DNA from: Betaproteobacteria bacterium
GTDB lineage: Bacteria > Pseudomonadota > Gammaproteobacteria > Burkholderiales > SG8-39
Reading direction: 5' to 3'
NCBI GenBank assembly: GCA_004297625.1
Contig: SCTY01000025.1
Location: forward strand, 25,762-89,761
DNA: 64,000 nucleotides
Shown: positions 15,789 to 23,263 of the stretch, in pieces
Numbering within the stretch: the first letter of the stretch is position 1
How the letters are laid out: each line of letters begins with the position of its first letter
Position numbers and translations under genes: made by a program
Notes under the pieces: generated by a model
The model's input: only the letters and a program-made list of their open reading frames with translations
What the model was told of the DNA's origin: nothing
Database searches by the model: none

Positions 15789-16690
15789 CGCGCCATCTCT
15801 CGCTTCGGGCCGCCCACCATCTGCCGGAAGCGCGCGAGCTCTTCCTCTTTCATGAAGACGGTGTGCTCGGGACCGGGATAGCTGCGCGAGCGCACGTCGT
15901 CGCGATAGTCGGTGAGGCCCTTTTCGATGATCGGCACGAGGTCGGTGTACATCTTGGAGTGGCGCGGTGTGTGCTTCTCGTAGAGGTGGAACAGATCCGA
16001 GCCGATTATATGCACGCCGTGCGCGCGGTTGCCGGCGCCGAGCGAAATCACCGGCACGGGCAGCGTCGCCGCGAGGTACTCGCACACTTCCGAAGTGGTG
16101 ACCTCGCACATGATGGAGAAGCAGCCGGCGTCGACCATCGCCCAAGCGTCGTCGACCAGCTCTTTCGCGCGCTCCGCGGTCTTGCCCTGCGCGAAGAACC
16201 CGCCGAGCTGCGGCATGCGCATCGGCGTGATGCCGATATGGCCCTGCACCGGGATGCCGGCCTTGACGATCGCCTCGATGTACTTGGCATGATGCTGGTT
16301 GCCTTCGCACTTCATCACCTCGGCGCCGCCCTGCGAGACGTACTTCGCGGCGTTGTCGACCGCCTGCTGCGCCGACAGGTGGAAGCTCATGTAGGGCATG
16401 TCGACCATGCGCAGGCCGTATTTCGAGCCGCGCTTGACCGCCTGCGCCATGAACATCACCTCCTCGAACGACACCGAGGTCGTGTCCTCGTGCCCGAAGA
16501 GCACCATGCCGCCGGTGTCGGAGACGCAAAGAATGTCGATGCCGACGCGGTCGGCGACGATCGCGGTCTCGTAGTCGTAGACCGCGAGCTGCACGATCGG
16601 CTCGCCTTTCTTCATCTTGTCCATCAGCGTCGGGATCGTGACCTTCTTGCGCGCCGGCTGGGACTGGGACGCGGGTTTCTGCTCTGCCAT
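15785..16690 (-). CDS. PanB-like ketopantoate hydroxymethyltransferase homologue
   Basis: 301 residues from ATG 16690 with GAGGAGGAG before it. The PanB/PEP-mutase-type barrel is clear: AVYDYETAIVADRVGIDILCVSDTGG, EGNQHHAKYIEAIVKAGIPVQGHIGITP and GAGNRAHGVHII, with the acidic residues that bind Mg. PanB normally makes ketopantoate from 2-oxoisovalerate and 5,10-methylene-THF; its neighbours here are catabolic, not panC/panD. It may add or remove a hydroxymethyl group on a 2-oxo acid, linking to the GcvT-like gene, but a plain biosynthetic role is not excluded. Confidence 0.83.
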   Translation of the reverse strand: MAEQKPASQSQPARKKVTIPTLMDKMKKGEPIVQLAVYDYETAIVADRVGIDILCVSDTGGMVLFGHEDTTSVSFEEVMFMAQAVKRGSKYGLRMVDMPYMSFHLSAQQAVDNAAKYVSQGGAEVMKCEGNQHHAKYIEAIVKAGIPVQGHIGITPMRMPQLGGFFAQGKTAERAKELVDDAWAMVDAGCFSIMCEVTTSEVCEYLAATLPVPVISLGAGNRAHGVHIIGSDLFHLYEKHTPRHSKMYTDLVPIIEKGLTDYRDDVRSRSYPGPEHTVFMKEEELARFRQMVGGPKREMAR

Positions 16691-16714
16691 GTTCTCCTCC
16701 TCGTTCAGGGATCA

Positions 16715-16735
16715 GCGTCTTGGATAGCAAGACGC
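16715..16735. promoter_or_regulatory. Perfect 8-5-8 inverted repeat upstream of the panB-like operon
   Basis: GCGTCTTG at 16715-16722 and CAAGACGC at 16728-16735 flank GATAG, 25-45 bases before the panB-like start codon on the minus strand. The size and position suit a repressor operator or a leader hairpin controlling the panB-cNMP-tauE-gcvT operon. I did not find the same motif upstream of the transporter or Rieske genes. Confidence 0.45.
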
Positions 16736-16780
16736 CAGAACGATTGCAAGCCCCGGCGCGAGTCCTCAAGCAGCGGAACA

Positions 16781-16806
16781 GCGGCTTCGTTTCAGAACGA
16801 AACCGC
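16781..16806 (-). terminator. Hairpin immediately after the NtrC-like gene
   Basis: GCGG-c-TTCGTT (16781-16791) pairs with AACGAA-a-CCGC (16796-16806) around TCAG: ten base pairs with one mismatch, starting five bases beyond the regulator stop. It probably ends the MFS-kinase-regulator transcript, though no T tract follows on the minus strand. Confidence 0.4.
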
Positions 16807-16810
16807 CATG

Positions 16811-18151
16811 TCAGCGCGAAACACTCTTGCGGCTGCGCCGCAGTCCCCATTGCCGGCGGCGCATCCACAGCGCCTTGCGGCCGATGCCGAGCATGCGCGC
16901 GAGCTCGGTCTCGGTGTGCGAATCCTGGAAGCGCTCGATCACCTCGCGGATGTACTCCTCGATGGCGAGCGGACGCGCGCCGCCGAGAAGCGGCACGCTG
17001 GCGCGCACCATCGGCAGCGCGGGCGCCACTTCGGCGAGGTCGCGCCCGGTGAGCGTTTCGCTATCGGCGAGAATCACCGCGCGCTCGATCATGTTCTCGA
17101 GCTCGCGCACGTTGCCTGGCCACGGATAGTTGTCGACGAAGGCGGAGAACTCGGCATCGAAACCGGTGACGCGCTTGCCGAGCTTGCGCGCATAGCGCTC
17201 GGCGAAATGCCGCGCGAGCAGCTGCCGGTCGGGCCCGCGCTCGCGCACCGGAGGCAGCTGAATCGAGATCACGCTTAGCCGGTAGTAGAGGTCCCTGCGG
17301 AACTCGCCGCGCTCCATCGCGGCGGCGAGGTCGCGGTGCGTCGCGGCGATGAAGCGCACGTCGATGAGCTTTTCTTCGAGCAGCCGCAGCAGCTTGACCT
17401 GCAGCGCCGCCGGCAGCTCGGACACCTCGTCGAGGAACAGCGTGCCGCCCTCGGCCTCGCGGATCAGCCCTTCGGTCGGCTCGAGCGCGGCCGTGCCTCT
17501 CGCCTGGCCGAAGAGCTCGCGCTCGAGCGCATCGCGGGACAGCGCACCGCAGTTGGCGACGACGAACGGCCGCTCGGCGCGCGGGCTCGCGTAGTGCAGC
17601 GCGGCCGCGACGAGCTCCTTGCCGGTGCCCGACTCTCCCGAGATCAGCACCGCCGCGTCCGAGGGTGCGCTCTTGCGCACCAGCTCGAGCACGCGGCGGA
17701 GCCCCGGGCTGTCGCCGATGATCGGCCACGGGCGGTACGCGCTCTTGAGGTTGCGCTTCAGAATGGCGTTTTCGCGCGCGATGAAGCGTTCCTTCAGCGC
17801 GCGCTCGACCGCATGCAGCAGCTCGTCGTTGTCGAAGGGCTTGATGATGTAGTCGACCGCTCCCGCGCGCAGTGCCGCGATCGCGCTCTCCATCGAGGAG
17901 TAGCTCGTGATCATGATGACCGGAAGCTCCGGGCGCAGGGTGCGGATGGCGCCGATCGCATCCAGCCCGGTGCCGTCCGGCAGCCTGAGGTCGGTGATCA
18001 CCAGGTCGAAATCGGCGGCGCGCACGCGTGCAAGTCCCGCCTTGACGGTCGCCGCGCGCTCGGTCGCGTAGCCCTCGCGCGTGAACAGCAGCTCGATGAC
18101 TTCGGCAAGCCCCGGGTCGTCGTCGATGACGAGAAGCCGCGCGCGCGTCAT
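16811..18151 (-). CDS. NtrC-family response regulator lacking the GAFTGA loop
   Basis: 446 residues from ATG 18151 (ATGA overlap with the kinase). The receiver domain has Asp10-Asp11, phospho-acceptor Asp54 and Lys104. The AAA+ domain has Walker A GESGTGKE (172-179) and Walker B GTLFLDE, and a FIS-type helix-turn-helix ends the protein (TELARMLGIGRKALWMRRRQWGL). The sigma-54-contacting GAFTGA loop is absent: ELFGQARGTAALEPTEG replaces ELFGHxxGAFTGA at about 213-227, and the second pore loop region is also shortened. It therefore probably regulates sigma-70 promoters, as known for a few NtrC/HupR proteins. Confidence 0.88.
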   Translation of the reverse strand: MTRARLLVIDDDPGLAEVIELLFTREGYATERAATVKAGLARVRAADFDLVITDLRLPDGTGLDAIGAIRTLRPELPVIMITSYSSMESAIAALRAGAVDYIIKPFDNDELLHAVERALKERFIARENAILKRNLKSAYRPWPIIGDSPGLRRVLELVRKSAPSDAAVLISGESGTGKELVAAALHYASPRAERPFVVANCGALSRDALERELFGQARGTAALEPTEGLIREAEGGTLFLDEVSELPAALQVKLLRLLEEKLIDVRFIAATHRDLAAAMERGEFRRDLYYRLSVISIQLPPVRERGPDRQLLARHFAERYARKLGKRVTGFDAEFSAFVDNYPWPGNVRELENMIERAVILADSETLTGRDLAEVAPALPMVRASVPLLGGARPLAIEEYIREVIERFQDSHTETELARMLGIGRKALWMRRRQWGLRRSRKSVSR

Positions 18152-18861
18152 GGCTCTCGAGGAGAAAGCGGCAGGTCGATCTCGAAGCATGCGCCTCCTT
18201 GCGGGTGATTGACCGCGCGAATGCCGCCGCCGAGCTCCTGCACGAGCTCGTAGGTAATGGCGAGGCCGAGCCCGGTGCCTTGGCCGGCCTGCTTGGTGGT
18301 AAAGAACGGCTCGAACAGGCGCGCGAGATGCTCGGGCGGTATTCCGGGGCCGTGGTCGCGGATCGAGACGATCAGGCGCTTGCCGCCCTCGACGCGGCTT
18401 TGCGCCTCGATGCTTCCGCTTCCGTTCATCGCCTGCGCGGCGTTGAGCAGCACGTTGAAAAGGATCTCCTGCAGGCTGCCGGAGCGCGCGAGAACCGCCG
18501 CGCCCGGCGCGCCGGCGTACTGCACGTGCACTCCGGTGCCGGATGGGCTGTGGCGCAGCAGCGCCAGCGCCTCCTCCATGGCCGCATCGGCAGCCACGGG
18601 CACCAGCGTGTCGCTGCCGACGCGCGAGAAGTCGCCGAGTTTTTTCGTGATGGCGAGCACCCGCGCGATGTTGGCGCTGATCGAGGCGAGGCCTTTATCC
18701 ATCGTCTCGGGCGTCACGCCGCGCTTGGACTGCAGGATCTGCAGCATCGAGCTCACCGCCGCGAGCGGGTTCGACACCTCATGGCAGACCGAGGCCACCA
18801 TGAAGCCGAGCGCGGCGAGACGCTGCGTCTGCGCATTGAGGGTTTGCTTTTCTTCGCTCAT
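18148..18861 (-). CDS. Soluble sensor histidine kinase without sensor domain
   Basis: 237 residues. ATG 18861 overlaps the MFS stop (ATGA). There is a short N-terminal helix, then the HisKA H-box ASVCHEVSNPLAAV with His27, N-box NVLLNAAQAM, G1 DHGPGIP and G2 GTGLGLAI, so catalysis should be intact. No membrane segment or PAS/GAF domain is present; the signal must come through a partner, possibly the MFS protein it is coupled to. It should phosphorylate the overlapping NtrC-like regulator. Confidence 0.88.
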   Translation of the reverse strand: MSEEKQTLNAQTQRLAALGFMVASVCHEVSNPLAAVSSMLQILQSKRGVTPETMDKGLASISANIARVLAITKKLGDFSRVGSDTLVPVAADAAMEEALALLRHSPSGTGVHVQYAGAPGAAVLARSGSLQEILFNVLLNAAQAMNGSGSIEAQSRVEGGKRLIVSIRDHGPGIPPEHLARLFEPFFTTKQAGQGTGLGLAITYELVQELGGGIRAVNHPQGGACFEIDLPLSPREP

Positions 18862-20063
18862 ACCGCGGGACGCAGCAGCGGACGCTCGATCGCGCGCTCG
18901 TCGATCGGGACGCACAACCCCGCCGCTATTACCGACAACGCGATCGCGGCGAGCCATACCGGCAGGTAGGAGCCGGTGAGGTCGAACGCCGCGCCGCCCG
19001 CCCAGGCGCCGAGGAAGGCGCCCAGCTGGTGGCCGAGAAACGCGAGCGAGAACAGCGTCGACAGGTACTGCACGCCGAAGATCTGGCCGACGAGCGAGTT
19101 GGTGAGCGGCACGGTGCCGAGCCAGGTGAAGCCGAGGACGGCGGCGAAAAGGTACGCGCCCGCCGCGGTCGGCGGCGCCGAAACGAACACCGCGATGGCC
19201 ACGGCGCGGATCACGTAGATCCAGGCGAGCAGCCATTTCTTGCTGTAGCGGCCGCCCAGCGCGCCGGCGCAGAAGGAGCCGGCGATGTTGAAAAGCCCGA
19301 TGGTCGCGAGCGCGCTCATGCCCTGAACCGGAGTCAGGCCGCGGTCGACGAGGTAGGCGGGCAGGTGCGTCATGATGAAAATCGTCTGGAACCCGCAGAC
19401 GAAGAAACTGGCGGTCAGGAACCAGAAGCCGCGGTGCGCGATCGCTTCTCCGAGCGCCGCGCCGATCGGCTGTCCTTCCGCTTCGCTGGACGAGCGCCCG
19501 GCGAGCGCCGCGCCGAGCGGAATCATGAGAAACGCAGCCGCGCCGAGCGCAAGCAGCGCGTTCTGCCAGCCGAAGGCGGAAATCATCGCCTGGCCAGCCG
19601 GCAGCATGGCGAACTGGCCGAAGGAGCCGCAGGCGCCGGCGATTCCCACCGCCATGCTTCTTTTCTCGGCCGGGAACGCGCGCGCGACCACCGCGAGCAC
19701 GACGCCGAAGCCGGTACTCGCCAGCCCGAGCCCTACGAGCAGGCCGGCGGCGAAATCGAAAGCGAGGGTGCGGCCGGAATACGCCATCGCCCAAAGGCCC
19801 AACCCGTAAGCGAGTCCGCCGGCGACGAGCACGCGGCCCGCGCCGGCGCGGTCCGCGATCGCGCCGGCGAACGGCATGGCGAGCCCCCAGACGAGATTCT
19901 GCAAGGCGATCGCGAATGAAAAGACTTCCCGGCCCCAGCCGAGATCGAACGACATCGGGCGCAGGAAGAGCCCGAAGCTCTGGCGCGTGCCCAACGCGAG
20001 CATCAAGACGAGCCCGCCACAGGCGAGCACCACCGCTGGACTGCGCCAACCTCGATGCTTCAC
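18858..20063 (-). CDS. Major facilitator superfamily transporter
   Basis: 401 residues from GTG 20063, chosen because GAGGAGG lies seven bases upstream. Twelve hydrophobic helices are expected; the MFS loop GAIADRAGAGRVLV lies between helices 2 and 3. It resembles the monocarboxylate/oxalate-type MFS subgroup (GTRQSFGLFLRPMSFDLGWGREVFSFAIA). It lies downstream of aprA and is translationally coupled to the kinase and regulator, so it could be a transporter-sensor for the two-component pair. Substrate unknown. Confidence 0.85.
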   Translation of the reverse strand: MKHRGWRSPAVVLACGGLVLMLALGTRQSFGLFLRPMSFDLGWGREVFSFAIALQNLVWGLAMPFAGAIADRAGAGRVLVAGGLAYGLGLWAMAYSGRTLAFDFAAGLLVGLGLASTGFGVVLAVVARAFPAEKRSMAVGIAGACGSFGQFAMLPAGQAMISAFGWQNALLALGAAAFLMIPLGAALAGRSSSEAEGQPIGAALGEAIAHRGFWFLTASFFVCGFQTIFIMTHLPAYLVDRGLTPVQGMSALATIGLFNIAGSFCAGALGGRYSKKWLLAWIYVIRAVAIAVFVSAPPTAAGAYLFAAVLGFTWLGTVPLTNSLVGQIFGVQYLSTLFSLAFLGHQLGAFLGAWAGGAAFDLTGSYLPVWLAAIALSVIAAGLCVPIDERAIERPLLRPAV

Positions 20064-20119
20064 GGGCACTCCTCCTCGGACGGTATGGTGTCCGACAAGG
20101 ACCGGCCGGCGCAACTACC

Positions 20120-21979
20120 TCACGCGGCGCGCGGCAGGAGCAATTCGAACCCCGGGACGATGCGGTGCACGGGCAGCTTGGACATTTCCCACTCCCGCGT
20201 CCGCGGGTCGTACTGCGATCCGGTGAAGCAATGCCACTCGGCGTCGTCCAGCTTCGGGTAATCGCCGCGGTAGTAGTAGCCCGGCCAGCGCGTTTCCTTC
20301 CTGAAGAGCGTGTGCCGGGCGACCGACTCGGCGGTGAGGACCCGGTGCTGGAGCTCCCATGCGCGCTGCAGCTGGTGCAGGTCCTCGGCGCCGATGTGCT
20401 CGAAATCCTCCTGCAGCATGGCGAGCAGCTCGAGCCCGCGGTTGAGCAGGTTCTCGCTCGTCACGTAGAACATGCTGTAGCCGCCGACGTACTCGTCCAT
20501 GATCTTCTCGAGCCTCTGGAGGCCCTGGAGCGGCGATATGTAGCCCGGTGCCACGGTTCCGGCGACGATCTCGTTGCGCATCACCCGGTAGGTTTCCAGC
20601 GGCTTGTACACGACTTCCCGCAGCTGCTTGACGTACTCGTCGTCCACCTCCGGCGCTTCGGCTTTGCGGTCCATGACGTACTTGACGGCGGCTTTGCCGG
20701 CGAGCCTTCCCTCGGTAAACGAACCGGCGGAGAACTTGTGCGCCGAACCGCCGATGGTGTCGCCGGCGCCGAAGAGCCCCTGCACGGTGGTCATCCGGTT
20801 GTAGCCCCACTGGTAATCCGCCGGCGCGCAATCTTCCGGGCCGCTTGCCCAGGCGCCGGAGCACGTGGCGTGAGACCCCATGATGTAGGGCTCCGAGGTG
20901 GTCAGCTCGGAAGGCTTCTCCTTGGGATCGATGTTCTGCGACGCCCACACGACCGCCTGCCCGATCGTCATGTCGAGGAAGTCCTCCCAGCCGAGCTCCT
21001 CCTTTTCCTTGGTGTCGAGCACGTGCTGCGTATGCATGTAGATCGGGCCCTTGCCGGCCTTGATCTCCTCCAGCATCGCGTGGTTGCGCAGGCAGGTCGG
21101 CATCGGCTGGATGTCCACGTAGTGGCCCACGCGCGCCTTGATCTCGGGATAGCGATCCTTCTCGTAGAACTCGCCCGCGGCGTTCGTCGCGTGCGACTTG
21201 AGGAGCAGGAACCAGGCGCCGACCGGCCCGTAGCCGTCCTTGAAGCGCGTGAGGACGATCTTGTTCTCCATCTGCGTCATCGTGGCGCCGGTCGGAATGA
21301 GAAGACCGTAAGCCGAAGCCGTGCTCCAGGGCGCATACCAGGTGCGGCCCATGCCCTCGCCCACCGCTCTCGGCCGGTAGATGTGCGAGCCGCCGCCGGC
21401 GCCTACGATCACCGCCTTCGCCCGGAAGACGTAGAAATCGCCGTTGCGCACGTTGAAGCCGACGGCGCCCGCGATGCGGTTAGGCCGGGTCTTGTCCATC
21501 ACAAGGTGCGTCACCATGATCCGGTTGTAGACCTCGGTGACGGACTTGCGCGCGGCCTCGGCGACGAGCGGCTTGTAGCTCTCGCCGTGGATCATGATCT
21601 GCCACTTGCCTTCCCTCATGTAGCGGCCGTTGGCGTTCTTGAGGATCGGCAAGCCCCACTCTTCGAATTTGTGCACGGTGGAGTCCACGTGCCGGGCGAT
21701 GTCGTACACGAGGTCTTCGCGCACCAGGCCCATCAGGTCGCCGCGCGCGTACTTGACGAAGTCCTCGGGCTGGTTTTCGCCCCACTGCATGCCCATGTAG
21801 CAGTTGATCGCCGAGAGGCCCTGCGCCACGGCGCCGCTTCTCTCGACGTTCGCTTTTTCGACCAGGACGATCTTGAGGTCGCGGCCCCAGTAGCGCGATT
21901 CGTACGCGGCGCCGCAGCCGCCAAAGCCGCCGCCCACGATCAGAATGTCCGAGTCGACGAACCGGGTTCTTCTTGCCAT
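20120..21979 (-). CDS. aprA: Adenylylsulfate (APS) reductase alpha subunit
   Basis: 619 residues, full length for AprA. FAD-binding N-terminus DILIVGGGFGGCGAAYES, then family blocks GLSAINCYMGMQWGENQPEDFVKYARGD-like, and TTVQGLFGAGDTIGGSAHKF with the C-terminal flavoprotein helix. In sulfur oxidisers AprBA works in reverse, joining sulfite and AMP to give APS, with electrons passed to the quinone pool through AprM or QmoABC. It follows aprB by four bases on the same strand. It gives this organism a cytoplasmic route for the sulfite that the oxygenase could release. Confidence 0.95.
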   Translation of the reverse strand: MARRTRFVDSDILIVGGGFGGCGAAYESRYWGRDLKIVLVEKANVERSGAVAQGLSAINCYMGMQWGENQPEDFVKYARGDLMGLVREDLVYDIARHVDSTVHKFEEWGLPILKNANGRYMREGKWQIMIHGESYKPLVAEAARKSVTEVYNRIMVTHLVMDKTRPNRIAGAVGFNVRNGDFYVFRAKAVIVGAGGGSHIYRPRAVGEGMGRTWYAPWSTASAYGLLIPTGATMTQMENKIVLTRFKDGYGPVGAWFLLLKSHATNAAGEFYEKDRYPEIKARVGHYVDIQPMPTCLRNHAMLEEIKAGKGPIYMHTQHVLDTKEKEELGWEDFLDMTIGQAVVWASQNIDPKEKPSELTTSEPYIMGSHATCSGAWASGPEDCAPADYQWGYNRMTTVQGLFGAGDTIGGSAHKFSAGSFTEGRLAGKAAVKYVMDRKAEAPEVDDEYVKQLREVVYKPLETYRVMRNEIVAGTVAPGYISPLQGLQRLEKIMDEYVGGYSMFYVTSENLLNRGLELLAMLQEDFEHIGAEDLHQLQRAWELQHRVLTAESVARHTLFRKETRWPGYYYRGDYPKLDDAEWHCFTGSQYDPRTREWEMSKLPVHRIVPGFELLLPRAA

Positions 21980-21983
21980 GGCG

Positions 21984-22424
21984 TTACACCTTCCTGACGG
22001 TGGGAAGCGCGTCGATGTGCAGCGCTTCGGGTTCGTGCGAAAGCAGCGGCGAGCCGAGCGCGCTCAAGTCGGGCTGCGGGTGATCCTGCGCGGCCTTGAT
22101 CGAGCCCCAGGGCGTGGTGCGGATCGGGAAGGTGAATTCCTTGATCCGGCCGTCGCGGTAGCGGATCTTCCAGGAGATCGATCCTTTTTCCGGCTCGCGC
22201 AGCACTCTGACCTTGTGGCCGAGCGGCGCGAAGTCCGCGTAGCCGCGCACGTCGATGGCGTGCTGCTGGCAGGCCTTCACGCAGGAGTAGCACTCCCAGC
22301 AGAAATTGGGCTCGACGTTGTAGGAGCGCCGGTACACGGGGTCGATGTGCATGATGTCGGAGGGGCAGATGTCCACGCAGTCGCCGCAGCCGTCGCATCG
22401 CGTCATGTCGGTGTAGGTCGGCAT
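21984..22424 (-). CDS. aprB: Adenylylsulfate reductase beta subunit
   Basis: 146 residues. Two [4Fe-4S] cluster motifs are visible, CDGCGDCVDICPSD and CWECYSCVKACQQHAI, followed by the beta-sheet wrap around AprA (KVRVLREPEKGSISWKIRYRDG) and the C-terminal tail that embraces the alpha subunit. It carries electrons between the AprA FAD and the membrane partner. ATG 22424 lies two bases after the aprM stop. Confidence 0.95.
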   Translation of the reverse strand: MPTYTDMTRCDGCGDCVDICPSDIMHIDPVYRRSYNVEPNFCWECYSCVKACQQHAIDVRGYADFAPLGHKVRVLREPEKGSISWKIRYRDGRIKEFTFPIRTTPWGSIKAAQDHPQPDLSALGSPLLSHEPEALHIDALPTVRKV

Positions 22425-22426
22425 CG

Positions 22427-23146
22427 CTAGGTCCTGACGATGAAGTTCTCGGTGGCCGGAGTGGGCAGATCGGAGGAGCCGTTCGCTTCCTCGACCCTTC
22501 TCTGGAAGGCGACTGCCGGCTTGTAGAACATGTGGCCGAGCTTCGACCACGGCACCGCAACGAAAAGCAGCGTCGTGAAGAAGAGGTAGATCCAGAACAC
22601 GATGCGATTCGACGTCGCCTGCCATGCGAGCGCGAAGACGATGCTCGCGAGCAGCGGGCCGATGAAGAGATCGGCGCGCCCGAGGCTGAAGGGCGAAGCG
22701 CCGTCGTAGGCGACGTTGACGCGCAGGAAGAAGAAGAACCACAGGCCGCCGGCGAGGATCATGAGTGCGCTGACGGTCCATAAGGTCGGCAAAGACGTAA
22801 AACTTGCCCCGAACACCATCGCGACGGTGCTGATGAGGTAGATAACGAAGCCATACATCATCAGCAGGTGCGAGGCGCGTCTCGGCCACTTGCAGAACTC
22901 GCCCGATACGGCGGCTTCCGCGACCGTCTCGAGCGCGAGCGACAGCGTTTCGCCGCCGCTCAGCGGTCGCTTCGCCCGGGCTTGTGAGGCTTCCCTGCGC
23001 AGCGCGAAGAACTTCCCGCTGCCCTTGTGGTAGACGTCGAACAAGGTGCCGGCGAGCACCGCAAGCGCCATCAGTACTACGTAGACCTGCATGAAGCTCG
23101 CGGGCAAAAAGTCGGCCAGTCCCGCGAATGGGTTGCTGGTGAACAT
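22427..23146 (-). CDS. aprM: Apr-associated membrane protein (AprM-like)
   Basis: 239 residues from ATG 23146, with GAGGAGG about ten bases before it. Five or six membrane helices are visible (for instance FMQVYVVLMALAVLAGTLF, LLMMYGFVIYLISTVAMVFG and RIVFWIYLFFTTLLFVAVPW). The arrangement and its position directly before aprBA match the membrane protein called AprM, proposed to anchor APS reductase in sulfur oxidisers lacking QmoABC. Conserved His residues in the helices (ASHLLMMYG, KLGHMFYKP) could bind heme. No qmo genes are in the window. Confidence 0.78.
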   Translation of the reverse strand: MFTSNPFAGLADFLPASFMQVYVVLMALAVLAGTLFDVYHKGSGKFFALRREASQARAKRPLSGGETLSLALETVAEAAVSGEFCKWPRRASHLLMMYGFVIYLISTVAMVFGASFTSLPTLWTVSALMILAGGLWFFFFLRVNVAYDGASPFSLGRADLFIGPLLASIVFALAWQATSNRIVFWIYLFFTTLLFVAVPWSKLGHMFYKPAVAFQRRVEEANGSSDLPTPATENFIVRT

Positions 23147-23209
23147 CTTGGTTCGTACCTCCTCGCCGGCGATTTTACGGAGCGGCGTCCGCGGGAGCAC
23201 AAAAAAACG

Positions 23210-23223
23210 CTATGCGGCCATAG
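23210..23223. promoter_or_regulatory. Short inverted repeat in the aprM/yihY divergent region
   Basis: CTATG-CGGC-CATAG lies 64 bases upstream of the aprM start and 41 bases before the divergent YihY-family start. It is the only clear dyad in this 117-base intergenic stretch and could be an operator for either gene. An A7 run directly precedes it. Confidence 0.25.
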
Positions 23224-23263
23224 AGCGGGCGAATGCAGGCACGCAAATCGCAAGAGCGCGGAC

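Noticed and set aside
16691..16810. Sigma-54 (-24/-12) promoter upstream of the panB-like operon, suggested by the nearby NtrC-like gene
   Set aside because: TGGC and TTGC elements occur but not with the required spacing; the regulator also lacks GAFTGA.
15789..16868. N-terminal extension of the stand-alone CRP-like protein across the panB-like gene
   Set aside because: The extension is an out-of-frame shadow of the panB-like gene; the sensor-domain homology begins only after TTG 15788.
18862..20049. N-terminal extension of the histidine kinase through the MFS gene
   Set aside because: It is the alternative frame of the MFS gene; the ATG at 18861 overlaps the MFS stop and starts the kinase homology.
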